A stretch of 64,000 nt of DNA from assembly GCA_964019335.1 (NCBI GenBank), contig OZ025706.1, positions 124,001 through 188,000 on the forward strand. The letters are read 5' to 3'. The position numbers were made by a program, and so were the translations under genes. Positions 41,849 through 53,644 of the stretch are shown here, piece by piece (position 1 is the first letter of the stretch; every line of letters begins with the position of its first letter). The DNA is from Diplonema japonicum. Its lineage: Eukaryota; Euglenozoa; Diplonemea; Diplonemida; Diplonemidae. The notes below the pieces were generated by a model that did not search any database, was not told where the DNA came from, and saw nothing but the letters and a program-made list of their open reading frames with translations.

Positions 41849-41939
41849 TTTTTTTTTTAAAAGCCCTCCCCCCCCACTCTCCCCTTCCCTCTCCCCCTTT
41901 TTTTTTGGAGGTTTTTTTTTTTTTTTTGTCCCTCAGGGG

Positions 41940-41978
<39 letters not shown>

Positions 41979-42123
41979 AAAAAAAAAATCTTGCAGTCAC
42001 CCCTTTTCGCCCATTTCTTTGTACCAACACCAGAGGGGGGGCGTGGTGGGGAAAAGAAACAAAAAACTGGTAAAATGGCGTAAGAGGGAGGGGGCTGCTG
42101 CCACTATAAATAAAAAAGGGGGT

Positions 42124-42157
<34 letters not shown>

Positions 42158-43075
42158 CCCCAAAAGGAACATAAATATCAACGGTGGTGAGGGGGGTGAA
42201 CAAAATGAAGAGGTCTTTATTGCGGTGTTAATTTTTTTTTTTTCTCGCAGCTTCGTCGTTTATTTTTTATTTTTTTTTTTGTTTCACTTACCCTTCTTTT
42301 GTTTTCCCCCATTTGTCCTTTGTCTTTTTCCCTTTCCCTCCTACTCCCTCCTTGGACCCATGTATTTTTCGAAGGTGAGGAAAAAGGGGAAGAACAAAAA
42401 AAGCACAAGAAAAAAAGGGGGATAGAGGAGAAAAAGTACACCGTTGGCTAGCTGAAGGGGTGAAGGGATTTTGTTTGGGAGGGATAAAATAAAGCTCAGT
42501 ACAAAGGGAAAAAAAGAAAAATGAAGTTGGCTAGAATCAGAGGGGGTGACAGGCGTGGGGAAAAGAAAAAAAAATCGAGCCAGAAACACGAAACCAAAAA
42601 AAAAAGCGGAAAAAAATAAGGAAGAAAAAAAAGTAAAAAAAAATTAAAAAGTTGCCTTTTTTTTTTACCGTCTCGCGTTTTTTTTTTTTTTTTTTCAAAA
42701 AGCTAAGAAAAGAAAAAAAAAAAAAAGAGAAAAAAAAATTTGGGAAGGTAGAAAAAATTTCAGTTTTGTGTTTTCAGGATAAGTGGAGAGGAGGGGGGGG
42801 GGGGTGTTTTTTTATTCCCTTCCACCATCAAGAAATCAGGGGGTTAGTATATATTTTTTTTTTTTTTTTTTTCAAGAAGATAAGTTGGGTTTTGAATTTT
42901 TTTTCTTTTTTTTTTTGCTTAAGAAAAGACTACAGGGGGAGGGTTTTTCTTCCTTCCAGATGAATTGAGGGAAAAATGTTAAATTCATTTTTTCCCCTTT
43001 TTCCGAAAGGCCCACCACAACCCCAAATGCATTAAGCGGGGCGGTTAGATTGGCTATTTTTTTTTGTTTCCCTTT

Positions 43076-43106
<31 letters not shown>

Positions 43107-43116
43107 CTTGCTATTT
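41849..43116. other. Homopolymer-rich spacer
   Basis: A-, T- and G-runs dominate, including an A-run of about 37 at 41940-41976 and T-runs near 42130 and 43080. No supported gene. Confidence 0.5.
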
Positions 43117-45171
43117 TTACGCAGTCCAAGTCTTGGTCATGAAGGTGCCAATGTTTGCAGCAACCTGAGCGCTCACCTCAGTCATGGTCCGCGGGAGGCC
43201 TTCATCCTCGTCTTCTTCACGCTTTGAAGTCTTGTCGAAGTGCATCTTGATCACAAACTCCATGCCGCCTGCCTGCACGGTCATCCCATTGAGAACAGAG
43301 CAGGCCACGAGGGCGTCCTCGGTAGTCTCCATCACAACAGAGGCACCACCAGGCCCTGTCACGTTGGCCCCCTTCACCCTCCCGTAGGTCCCGTCAAGCG
43401 TCTTCCCCTTCGTCGAGAAGAGCGTCACAAGGTCGTCCCCGCTCACCCCCTCTGGGACATCCCACAACACCAGGCTGTCGCAAGGCTTTGCGAGGTTGTA
43501 AGCAGGCGGTGAAGGCGGCTGTGGTGTGAGGTTTTGTTTTTGTTTCGTTTCGTTCTCCTTTTCTCAACACACCGTCTCGTTCGTGAGGACTGTGCACATC
43601 CTCGACTCCAGCTCAGTGTTCGCACCGCTCCAGTGCATCGCGTTCGCGTTCTTGCTCTGCTTGACATCCCACTTCGCCCCCCACAAGGGGACGGCAGACA
43701 GGTGCTCGATGCACGCCTTCGCGTACTCACTGCTCTTGAACTGCACGATCGCCGACCCCTCGTACTTGAACAGCATCTTCACAGCCACGATGTCCCCGTA
43801 CATCCCGCACAGCTTCCACAGCTGGTTCGCACTGAACCCCCCGTGCTTGTCCACCCCGGTCAGCTTCTCTTCGATGTCCTTGTCAGTTGTGATCTTGCTG
43901 ATGTGCACGCAGTCGCCCACCTGTAGGGAGGAAAAGGTTTCGATTGGATACGGATCAAAAAGGCCCAACCCTCCAATTATTCTTCATTTCTTTTTTCTTC
44001 ACACACCTGACCCTCGGGAATCCCTCGCTGGGGTCCGCTCGTGTCCACAGGGATCTGTCCTTGGAACTGCGACTCCTGATGGGGGGGTTGTTTTGTTTTG
44101 TTTTGTTTTGTTTTGTTTTGTTTTGTTATTTTTTCTTTTCTTCTCTTTTCAAAAAAAAAAAAAAAAACACAAACCTGTTGGGGGTCAAGCCAACCCTCAC
44201 CAAGCACCCACACTCCCCACAGGAAGTCCCTGATCCTCCACTGCCACATCTGACCGAGCTGTGTCAGGGCAGAGCGGATGTCGATCTGGCTCAGTCGTGC
44301 CTGTTGTTTGTTGTTTGTTGTATCCCCCCCCCCCCCCCCCCCCCCCCTCCTCCTCCTCCTCCTCCTCCTCTAACACACCTGCACGAACTGCCATTTCAAG
44401 GTCTCGTTGATCTGGGAGTAGTCCCTGTTCTTCTGGTCCTGGTTCTTGAAGGTGAGCTCAGGGAGCTTTGAAGGAACGATCGCGAGCTGTGGTGTGGTGT
44501 TTTCATTCCATTGTGTGGTTCTATACCTGACAGCTTCCCGTACCAGGCGTGCCGTTCGGGGTCTGGGGAGGGCTGCTGAACTTGATGTTCCTGCCGTTCA
44601 AGTATGCCATTGCCTGCGGGTGTGTATTTGGTTGTTTGTCCTGTACACATACCGTGCTCGCCTGTTCCTGGCTCGCGTACTGCACAAGGACCTGGTTCTT
44701 GAGGTTCTTCGTGAAGGAGGAGAGCTTCTCGACCGTCCCGAACTGGGAGAAGATCCAGAAGAGCTCGTCCATCATGATGGTGGCGCTGAGGTTCTTGAGG
44801 ACAACGAGAAGGATCCTGGTCTGCGAGGTAGGGATCTGGTTCCTCGCTCGCGGCTGCGCTCGGATCTCTTGCTTGTCCGAGTAGATGAGGTTCAAGAGGT
44901 GCGTCCCGTCGGGCCTCCTCATGCACACCTGGTCGGGGCTGCTGATGTACAGGTCCATGATGTGCCTCGCCTCCTCGATGTCCCCCATCTGCACAAACCC
45001 GATCATGCGGTCCGTCAGCAGCAGCGACTTGATGCATGACGTGTTTCGTGTCGCCCCGTCCCTGTCCGTGAAGGTGTAGCTCTTCGCCCATGCCTCAAGG
45101 TCCTTCTCCGTCACCCCAGAAGGCACGCTGCGGATCATCAGCACAGGGCTCGCAGTCATGACCCCAGACAT
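43117..45171 (-). CDS. PTBP: PTB/hnRNP-L-type RNA-binding protein, seven exons (copy 1)
   Basis: Exons 45171-44653, 44613-44527, 44486-44379, 44300-44175, 44075-44007, 43920-43573 and 43518-43117 join in phase 0 to 552 residues. Four RRMs are visible: RRM1 (VLMIRSVPSGVTEKDL, ending YSDKQEI), RRM2 (ILLVVLKNL..., FGTVEKLSSFTKN, completed only after removing the 39-nt intron), RRM3 (GDCVHISKI..., YGDIVAVKMLF) and RRM4 (DSLVLWDVPEGVSGDDL). SKLPELTF...RDYSQ after RRM2 is typical of PTB. PTB proteins bind pyrimidine tracts and in trypanosomes (DRBD3/4) control trans-splicing and mRNA stability. Introns are 39, 40, 78, 99, 86 and 54 nt. The ATG at 45171 follows TTTCTCACAG. Confidence 0.88.
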
Positions 45172-45214
45172 TTCTGAGTGTTTGTTCTTTCTGTGAGAAA
45201 TATAGTTATCCCGA

Positions 45215-45277
45215 CAGCGGCCACCCTTGTGAGACTTCGCCCCGAAGCCTCCCAAGTCCCCTGTGGTCCCGTAGAAA
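45215..45277. repeat. 63-bp dispersed element, copy next to PTB gene 1
   Basis: Identical but for one base to 58497-58559. It contains a CTTCGGGGCGAAG hairpin. It lies just upstream of the first PTB gene and is absent before the second. No coding role seen. Confidence 0.7.
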
Positions 45278-47108
45278 AGTTTTTTTCCGTTGAGGAGATG
45301 CAACTTAACTTACCCAAATGGGTTGCCGAAGCCAGTGGAAAAAAGCGCTTTTCTCAATGGTAGAAATAACAATGTAAAAATAAAAGGAGTGTGTGGGGTG
45401 TGGTATAAAAAAATAAAAAAAAAAGAAAGTACGAGGGAAGCATCGAGGAAAGGGGTGAAAACTCTTTGGCGCATCAACAAGTGCGCTTTTTTTTTCTTTT
45501 CTTTTTTTTTAAAAAAACAAGAATCACAACAAAGAATGGAAAGAAGAAAAAGGGAAGGGGGGGAGACACAAAAAAAAAAAGAGATACTCATTCATCGAAA
45601 AGCTTATGTTACGTAAACTAAAAATAAAAAGGGGGTTTTTTTTTTCTTCTTCTTCCCTCCTTTCTTCTTTTTCTTCTTCCTCAACTAATGAAAAGTAGAT
45701 TTCTAAGCTAATTGTTTACGGTATTCTTTTCCCTTTTGGTAAAACTATTTTTAAAACCAGGAAATAGGAATGGGAAATTGACAAGGCACATAAATCTTCC
45801 TCCTTTTACAAAAAAAGGGGGGGAAGAGGGGGTAAAAGTATTTGAACAAAAGGTTTTAAAAGTTCCATACCTGAGGCTACAGCTTAGCACTAACTTTTCA
45901 TTAGTTCTCTCATTATATATATTTTTTTTTTGAACGAGGTGCTTTGCCCACGTTCCCCCACCCCAATTAAAAAAAAGAAAAATAGCAAAGGCCTGTTTTC
46001 CCTGGCAAGTGCTTTCGGTTTTTTTTTTTTTTCTTTTCTTTTTTTTTCTTTTTGAAAAAACATTTTCTTTTATAGGATTTCTTCTTCTTTCTTTCTCTCC
46101 TGGGGGTAGGGGGGGGCTTTTTTTTTTTGCTAAAACGTGGCTTAAACTCCCTTTTAAATGGAGGAAACAATGGGGAAAGGATAGGTGCAGTGGTGGGGGG
46201 AGGGGATGTCGAACTATGTGTACGAATTCAAATGATTTCTTTTTTTCTTTTTTTTCCCTCCCCCATCCCTTGCTCACAAAAAAGCCCATGTCAGCAAGGA
46301 CGGAACTGTGGTGGTCAACCAAAATGTTTTTTTTTTTTTTTCTTCTTTTTCCCCGAGGAAAAAAAAAAAAATTCTTTTTACAAGGATAGTTCTTTTTTTT
46401 TTTTCTTTTTTTTTTTTATAGCTTCGAAGGATAAGAGAGGTGAATTGAGGGGAGAAAAAAATATAGGAGAAAATAAAGTGAGACAAATTCAATAGTCCCG
46501 TGTAGGGGTTCCCCCCCCCTTTTTTTTTTCTCCTCATGTTTTCCTTTTATTTCTTTCTCTCCCACAACACCCCCCTCCCCTGACCTGCGGTCGTAGGTAG
46601 TAAAGCTAGGTGAATTAGAGGAAGCGAGGGGTGATAAAAAAAAAAAACCTTTTTAAAAAAAAGGGGGCAGTTTTAGAGGACCATGCCCAGTTCTTTCCTT
46701 TTATAAAGAAAAAAAAATCTTTTTTAAACGAAGCTATAATGGGAGGGGGTGGGTGGGGTAGGAGGTTTGTTAGCAACTACCCCACCAAAAAAAAAGGTGC
46801 ATTGCAATTTAAAAAACAGGGGGGGAGTTAGGTCAAACATTTTAATAAAAAGCAAGATTTTTTTTTAAAATTACCTTCCTCTTGTTTTTTTTTTTTTTTG
46901 GTTTTGGTCTTTTTCTTATTTTTTTTCCCTTTATTATTTTAAAAAAGAGGCGAGATATTTCTCTCTTTTTAAGAACAAAAAAAAAAAAAAAAAAAAAAAA
47001 CACACAATACAAAGACAAAAGGGACGGAGCCTCAAAGCTAGATCTTTCGGCTCAAAAAAAAAAAGTTTGGTCTCTACATAACTTTTATCTCATGCCCTTT
47101 ATCAGCAC
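45278..47108. other. Spacer between PTB gene copies
   Basis: 1.8 kb of A/T/G-run-rich DNA without a recognisable gene. It must hold the 3' end of copy 2 transcripts and the leader of copy 1. Confidence 0.5.
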
Positions 47109-49154
47109 TTAAGCTGTCCAAGTCCTGGTCATGAAGGCATTGAGGCCAGGGACAGAGGCGGCGGCCTCAGTCAGGGTGCGCGGGAGGCCTTCATCCTCGT
47201 CATCACGCTTTGAAGTCTTGTCGAAGTGCATCTTGATCACAAACTCCATGCCGCCTGCCTGCACGGTCATCCCATTGAGAACAGAGCAGGCCACGAGGGC
47301 GTCCTCGGTAGTCTCCATCACAACAGAGGCACCACCAGGCCCTGTCACGTTGGCCCCCTTCACCCTCCCGTAGGTCCCGTCAAGCGTCTTCCCCTTCGTC
47401 GAGAAGAGCGTCACAAGGTCGTCCCCGCTCACCCCCTCTGGGACATCCCACAACACCAGGCTGTCGCAAGGCTTTGCGAGGTTGTAAGCAGGCGGTGAAG
47501 GCGGCTGTGGTGTGAGGTTTTGTTTTTGTTTCGTTTCGTTCTCCTTTTCTCAACACACCGTCTCGTTCGTGAGGACTGTGCACATCCTCGACTCCAGCTC
47601 AGTGTTCGCACCGCTCCAGTGCATCGCGTTCGCGTTCTTGCTCTGCTTGACATCCCACTTCGCCCCCCACAAGGGGACGGCAGACAGGTGCTCGATGCAC
47701 GCCTTCGCGTACTCACTGCTCTTGAACTGCACGATCGCCGACCCCTCGTACTTGAACAGCATCTTCACAGCCACGATGTCCCCGTACATCCCGCACAGCT
47801 TCCACAGCTGGTTCGCACTGAACCCCCCGTGCTTGTCCACCCCGGTCAGCTTCTCTTCGATGTCCTTGTCAGTTGTGATCTTGCTGATGTGCACGCAGTC
47901 GCCCACCTGTAGGGAGGAAAAGGTTTCGATTGGATACGGATCAAAAAGGCCCAACCCTCCAATTATTCTTCATTTCTTTTTTCTTCACACACCTGACCCT
48001 CGGGAATCCCTCGCTGGGGTCCGCTCGTGTCCACAGGGATCTGTCCTTGGAACTGCGACTCCTGATGGGGGGGTTGTTTTGTTTTGTTTTGTTTTGTTTT
48101 GTTTTGTTTTGTTATTTTTTCTTTTCTTCTCTTTTCAAAAAAAAAAAAAAAAACACAAACCTGTTGGGGGTCAAGCCAACCCTCACCAAGCACCCACACT
48201 CCCCACAGGAAGTCCCTGATCCTCCACTGCCACATCTGACCGAGCTGTGTCAGGGCAGAGCGGATGTCGATCTGGCTCAGTCGTGCCTGTTGTTTGTTGT
48301 TTGTTGTATCCCCCCCCCCCCCCCCCCCCCTCCTCCTCCTCCTCCTCCTCCTCTAACACACCTGCACGAACTGCCATTTCAAGGTCTCGTTGATCTGGGA
48401 GTAGTCCCTGTTCTTCTGGTCCTGGTTCTTGAAGGTGAGCTCAGGGAGCTTTGAAGGAACGATCGCGAGCTGTGGTGTGGTGTTTTCATTCCATTGTGTG
48501 GTTCTATACCTGACAGCTTCCCGTACCAGGCGTGCCGTTCGGGGTCTGGGGAGGGCTGCTGAACTTGATGTTCCTGCCGTTCAAGTATGCCATTGCCTGC
48601 GGGTGTGTATTTGGTTGTTTGTCCTGTACACATACCGTGCTCGCCTGTTCCTGGCTCGCGTACTGCACAAGGACCTGGTTCTTGAGGTTCTTCGTGAAGG
48701 AGGAGAGCTTCTCGACCGTCCCGAACTGGGAGAAGATCCAGAAGAGCTCGTCCATCATGATGGTGGCGCTGAGGTTCTTGAGGACAACGAGAAGGATCCT
48801 GGTCTGCGAGGTAGGGATCTGGTTCCTCGCTCGCGGCTGCGCTCGGATCTCTTGCTTGTCCGAGTAGATGAGGTTCAAGAGGTGCGTCCCGTCGGGCCTC
48901 CTCATGCACACCTGGTCGGGGCTGCTGATGTACAGGTCCATGATGTGCCTCGCCTCCTCGATGTCCCCCATCTGCACAAACCCGATCATGCGGTCCGTCA
49001 GCAGCAGCGACTTGATGCATGACGTGTTTCGTGTCGCCCCGTCCCTGTCCGTGAAGGTGTAGCTCTTCGCCCATGCCTCAAGGTCCTTCTCCGTCACCCC
49101 AGAAGGCACGCTGCGGATCATCAGCACAGGGCTCGCAGTCATAACCCCAGACAT
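47109..49154 (-). CDS. PTBP: PTB/hnRNP-L-type RNA-binding protein, seven exons (copy 2)
   Basis: Exons 49154-48636, 48596-48510, 48469-48362, 48286-48161, 48061-47993, 47906-47559 and 47504-47109 give 550 residues. Exons 1-6, their introns and most of exon 7 match copy 1 almost base for base; the only differences I noted are one substitution near the start and a poly(C) tract of 21 instead of 24 in intron 3. The last 30 residues differ (TEAAASVPGLNAFMTRTWTA). Flanking sequence diverges directly at the start codon. Domains and role as for copy 1. The unequal flanks suggest different expression or mRNA processing. Confidence 0.88.
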
Positions 49155-49494
49155 TTTGAGATACCACCAAAAAAGATAGAAATGAAGAAAAAGTTAGTTT
49201 GAAAAAGAAAAAGGTTTCGGGTGGCAAGCGAGAAAGAAAAAGTGGTTAGAAATTTGATTCTGTGAGTGGTTTTTATTTTTTGTTTTTATTTCCCCTTCCT
49301 CCCCACAGTATTTGCGAAAATAACATAAAAAAAAAACAAAAAAAAGAAGAAGAAAGAAGGGAAAAAAAAAGAGAAAAAAAAAAAACAAATAAAAGAGGAA
49401 CTGGCCGTTACGTGCTGGGTAGAAAGCTGGTGAAGGTTATAAACCCGTAGCAACATACTGTCTACATTCCCCTCAAAAAGACTTCGCGAAGGTT

Positions 49495-49528
<34 letters not shown>

Positions 49529-49529
49529 A
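49155..49529. other. Spacer, no gene seen
   Basis: About 375 bp with a poly(A) run at 49497-49527. It should hold the leader of PTB copy 2 and the 3' UTR of the phosphatase gene. Confidence 0.5.
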
Positions 49530-50603
49530 CTAATTGTAAGAAGGCTTAGTGTCCTTCGCCAGAGTCTGGAAGATCTTGACGAAGGATTCCAGCGTCTCCT
49601 TATCGTTGGTGTGCAGAGCAAAGAGGCCGGCCAAGTTGGCGTATGGCTGCACCTGACTGGCGGACGTAGCGATCTCACCAGCCTGAGACTTGTCGGTGCA
49701 GTTGTACAACGAAAGAACTGCCTCAGAAGGTGTGAAGTCGAGGTTGACATCAGACTCCTTGTAAGTGTAACACTCAGTCGCTCCAGAGGCTATGAGGGGC
49801 GACAGCTTAAGCAGTACCCCACCACGTGACTCGAGAATGGCTTGAGCGGCGCAGGTGTCCCACCTGCTGACACCCCTGTCCTGGAAGTAACACATCTTAG
49901 GCCCGCCTTCGAGAAGCATCAACATTTTGTTCCCGACGCCGCCAGACTTGACACGTTCTGCGGGTTTTGTTGCCATGTAATTCTCGATGAAGGTGCTGAT
50001 GCCTCCATTTGAAGTCAGAACATGAGACCCAACAGGTGCGGGTTCCTTGCACTGTGTGATGTTACCACTGGTGTAACCTTCAGAGAGGCATCCGCTTGCC
50101 CATGTAGGTGGGTTCGACAAAGGGCGGTACACAATCCCTGCTACGGGTTTTCCTTCAATGGCGAACCCAATGCAGATGGAGCACTGTTCGCCAAGGCCCG
50201 TTGAGAACTCACGGGTGCCGTCGATGGGGTCGATGAAGGCTGTCAGGGTTGAGAAAGTCTTGTTATCATCCGAGAGAAGCGTTTTCTTCAGTTCATCGAA
50301 CTTCTCCGTTATCTTTGTGATGGACTCCTCGACCTCCTTCGGGATAGTCAGGTCGCCCACCATGAAGGGGCTCTGTTGAATTTGTACAGTGGCATCCTCC
50401 TCACCCACGATTTTTACACCAGTGTTTCCCAGAAGCTTTTCCGCCACGAGGCACTGGACCAGCCCGTCCGCCACGGTGAAAATAGATTTGTCGGCCTTTT
50501 CCTTTGCCGTTCCTTTTCCGATCATCCCGTAGAGCTCCGTGAGCATGGGGGTCATCTCCTTGCAAGCCACTTCACAGCATCTGAGCAAGTTGGTCAACGC
50601 CAT
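49530..50603 (-). CDS. IMPase-family phosphatase, BPNT1/INPP1-like
   Basis: 357 residues of the lithium-sensitive, metal-dependent inositol monophosphatase superfamily. Metal-binding motifs are GEED at 67-70, DPIDGT at 125-130 and SRWDTCAA at 247-253. The spacing and DPIDGTREF favour 3'(2'),5'-bisphosphate nucleotidase, which turns PAP to AMP in sulfur assimilation, or inositol polyphosphate 1-phosphatase; I cannot separate these by eye. No targeting signal is visible, so probably cytosolic. The ATG at 50603 begins the conserved part; the ten upstream in-frame codons are Lys/Arg-rich and probably leader. Confidence 0.85.
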   Translation of the reverse strand: MALTNLLRCCEVACKEMTPMLTELYGMIGKGTAKEKADKSIFTVADGLVQCLVAEKLLGNTGVKIVGEEDATVQIQQSPFMVGDLTIPKEVEESITKITEKFDELKKTLLSDDNKTFSTLTAFIDPIDGTREFSTGLGEQCSICIGFAIEGKPVAGIVYRPLSNPPTWASGCLSEGYTSGNITQCKEPAPVGSHVLTSNGGISTFIENYMATKPAERVKSGGVGNKMLMLLEGGPKMCYFQDRGVSRWDTCAAQAILESRGGVLLKLSPLIASGATECYTYKESDVNLDFTPSEAVLSLYNCTDKSQAGEIATSASQVQPYANLAGLFALHTNDKETLESFVKIFQTLAKDTKPSYN

Positions 50604-50863
50604 TCTTTTTTTTTCTCTTTTTTGTTTTAACAATATTATTGTCGAGACTAAAAACTAGTTGATGGCAGCGTAATGAGCTATTTTATTAGGTAAAATTCCG
50701 CTCGTGCACACAAACAAATGGAGCGCCAAACTAGTTTTTTTATTTCACCCCCTTTAGGAATAAGACCCACGTAATAGGAAGAAGAAAAAAAAAAAAAGAG
50801 AAAACCGAACTGACATAAATGTAAAAAAAAAAAAAAACACTAATGATTGCCTCTCTTTCCTCT

Positions 50864-51748
50864 CTACGTGGGTTTCATCCGCAACATTGCGTCTCTAATC
50901 TCTTGTTGGTCCTTTTGCCACTTGATCTGCGAGTCTGGTGTGTCTGCAAGATGCGCGAGGGAAGCAGGGAAACTGTAGCTTACCCCTGGGTGTAGCATAC
51001 GTGCTTCAGTGAATGACGCAAGAAGGATGTTTTGTTGCCCTTTCCGACCGCCCTCACGATGGGTCCACATCATCTGCGCCGCTTTGCTGGAGGGGACCCA
51101 CATGATGGTGTAGCCGTCTCTGCCGGCCCGCAGAATCGGCACGAGTTCTTCTTCATTCTGCTCCACCCTCTTCACGAGTTCCTCGGGGGCTAGGTAGAAG
51201 TCCTTCTGACGGAAACCTGGCTCGTCCTCATACTCTGTCGCGTGCAGGTATGAAGAGAGCATTATGTACCCAACGAAAAAGCTCGCTAGGGATTTCCAAA
51301 AGAATTTGAACCGTTCTTGCTGGAACTGGTCCATCACAGACATGGGGTGGTTGGTGGTAGCTTGCATATGGGCGAGAAGTTGCTCCTCTCGAAAGTCGTC
51401 CTTGAAATCTGGCATTCCCCTGGCCTGCCCGTTTAAGTAGGGGAACGCTTCTTGTATAGTTCTGGGGGAGTACAGGTGCCCGGACTTCTCCCTTTCTTCC
51501 ACGATCTCTGCCCAGGTCTTCTGCGCTACGACTCTTGATGATTTCGGTTCCTGTTGAGGAACATCGGCCGTGTTGTCCTCTGTGGTTGCCAGCGAACTTA
51601 TCTCCTGTTCGGACATCCCCAGGCTGCTTCTCATTTGAGACATTCTCCCTCTTAAAAACCGTGTGTTCGCTAATTCTGGACTGGTGTCCGGGACCTTTAT
51701 GTCCTTGCTCTCCTGCCACACCACGCGTAGAAGTCCGGTGCGACGCAT
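50864..51748 (-). CDS. Unknown single-pass membrane protein, possibly mitochondrial
   Basis: 294 residues. A basic start (MRRTGLLRVVWQ) could be a mitochondrial targeting sequence. A charged segment is followed by one helix at about 148-167 (FFWKSLASFFVGYIMLSSYL), then a C-terminal domain of about 125 residues. I recognise no family. The ATG at 51748 follows a leader with an A/T-rich stretch. Inner-membrane location is an inference from the N-terminus only. Confidence 0.6.
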   Translation of the reverse strand: MRRTGLLRVVWQESKDIKVPDTSPELANTRFLRGRMSQMRSSLGMSEQEISSLATTEDNTADVPQQEPKSSRVVAQKTWAEIVEEREKSGHLYSPRTIQEAFPYLNGQARGMPDFKDDFREEQLLAHMQATTNHPMSVMDQFQQERFKFFWKSLASFFVGYIMLSSYLHATEYEDEPGFRQKDFYLAPEELVKRVEQNEEELVPILRAGRDGYTIMWVPSSKAAQMMWTHREGGRKGQQNILLASFTEARMLHPGVSYSFPASLAHLADTPDSQIKWQKDQQEIRDAMLRMKPT

Positions 51749-51948
51749 TGTTATTGCACTTACGGACCCCTCTCCTCACAACCCCCTTTTTTTTTTGTTT
51801 AGACAAGTCAAAGAGTCGGGGAAAAAAAAAAGAAGAATAAAAAAAAAAAGGGTGTGGAAATTTTTTTTTTTTCCCCTCCCGTGAAAAGGGTAAGAAAAGG
51901 CAAGAGAGAAAAAAAAAATTGATGGTAGAGGGAGGGGGGAATGACCGG

Positions 51949-51980
<32 letters not shown>

Positions 51981-52038
51981 ATGATGAAAAAAGAAGGAAA
52001 AAAATGAGAAAAAAAAATTTAAAAAAAAAAATTTTTTT

Positions 52039-52415
52039 TTAGACTTTTCGCTTCCTTCCTTTGTTAGGGTTCTTTGACGAGTAAGAGGACTTCGAGGCTC
52101 TGACGTGCTGCGGCTTTTTCTTATCACGCGAGTCAGCTGCAAACATCCAGTCGTCTGACAACAGTGACGCGACGTAGTCCTCCCGCTTCTCATCAAGGTT
52201 GTATTTTCTACCGCAGTTTAGAAGCTGGTCCTCCCTGATCACGTAGGTCTTGTTGGTGCCCGCGCGACCGCCTCTCGGCTTGGGGATGTTAAAGATGGTC
52301 CCCCTGACACCAATTTTTCTACGCGGGTTTATCCAAATTTCCTCTTCCCCATTTTCGTTTATTGAATAGCTCACTCTCTTCAATGTGTCACCTGATCCAC
52401 AATCGGGGCAGAACT

Positions 52416-52450
<35 letters not shown>

Positions 52451-53495
52451 CTTGAATTAACGCTACCTGTCTGGTGGTGTCCTTCACAATCGTGAAGCAT
52501 CCGTGGCAGCGTAGAACCCATTTCTTCAAATGTTTCACTCTGTACCCTTCTACGCTGACAACTTGAACGCCTGCATGCATCAGCACGTTCTGCATCGCAA
52601 AATCTGTTGTCATGCACCCAACATTTCTGTGTTTTTTTTTTTTTTTTTTTTTTTCTTCTGTAGCCCACCTGTCGTCTGTCGAATCGCTGCCAAATTTGTT
52701 GGTGCACCCGCTGTAGTCCTTGATGTTCTCCTTCGTGATCCAACCCCCTTCCACCTCCTCCGCCTCTTCTTTGACTTCTTCCCCCTCGCCGTCGGCCTTC
52801 AAAATCTGTTCTTTTTCCTCCCCTCCTTCTTCTTCTTCTTCCTCCTCGGGTTTTTCCTCACCAGCTTGTTCCGGTTTTTTGTCGTCGATTTGTTCCTCGT
52901 TGGTTTGCCACTCGCCCCACCCTGGGAGGGATGGAACATTGGCAGATTTTACAGTCCCGCGGGGGGCCATGTTCACCTTGGGTTTTTGGCGAGCGGTTCC
53001 GGCAACAGCGAGGGTGGGCGGTGCTGAGAGAGACTTCATTTCCTCAGCAACTGTGTACGCCATTCCAAGCACACGAAGATCGACGCTTGACAGGGTGCCG
53101 AAGTCACCAGTGATCTTAGCCACTCGGATGACCTCCCTCATGGCCTCCTTGGTGGGCTCTCTGATGTTGATGGCAAATGGGAACGATTCAACAAAGTCAC
53201 GGGTTTTCTTGTCACGCACCTCAGTCATCACATCTTGAATAGTAACGAATTCATCTGCCATCTCTGCCAACCCTGTGGATCCCTTGATCAGACCACCAGT
53301 GTCAAGCACAAGCACTTTTCTATCAGGGCTGTTTTGCACAAGCTCCATCTTTTTGACCGCCTCTACCAGCTCAGCCGTCTCAGGTTGCTCTGCTTCGGTT
53401 TCTTCTGTTATCAGAGCCTTGCTCTGCACGACCTGAGGCTGGCTCTCCGGCCGGGGTACATCTTTATTCTTAGCTGCAATCGCTGCCCACGACAT
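52039..53495 (-). CDS. NOB1: NOB1, 18S rRNA 3'-end endonuclease, three exons
   Basis: Exons 53495-52669, 52626-52467 and 52413-52039 (introns 42 and 53 nt) join to 453 residues. NOB1 cleaves 20S pre-rRNA at site D to make the 3' end of 18S rRNA. The PIN domain (about 60-160) has VLDTGGL, an acidic TEVRD and SSVDLRVLGMAY residues. GGWIT precedes the conserved VGCMTTDFAMQNV segment, then a zinc ribbon RCHGC...CPDCG, split by intron 2. The C-terminus has GTIFNIPKPRGG as in NOB1, and a basic tail. An acidic Glu-rich linker separates the PIN domain from the ribbon. Unspliced, the introns would read as poly-Lys; removing them restores the expected NOB1 order. ATG at 53495. Confidence 0.9.
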
Positions 53496-53644
53496 CTTCT
53501 TTTTTTTGTGTATTTTCTTTTTGTTTTGTTTTGTTTCTCTTCTTGGAGACTGTTAGGGGGGAGAGAGAGAGAGAGAACAAAAAGAAAGTGTGTGTGTGTG
53601 AATGTGTGTGTAAATGTCAATTTCTTTTTTTTTTTTTAATTATT

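Noticed and set aside
44324-44370. Poly(C)/CCT tract as a coding repeat
   Set aside because: It lies inside PTB intron 3 and varies in length between the two copies.
52414-52466. Apparent frameshift and poly-Lys tract in NOB1
   Set aside because: GT...AG borders and restored zinc-ribbon order show an intron, not a mutation.
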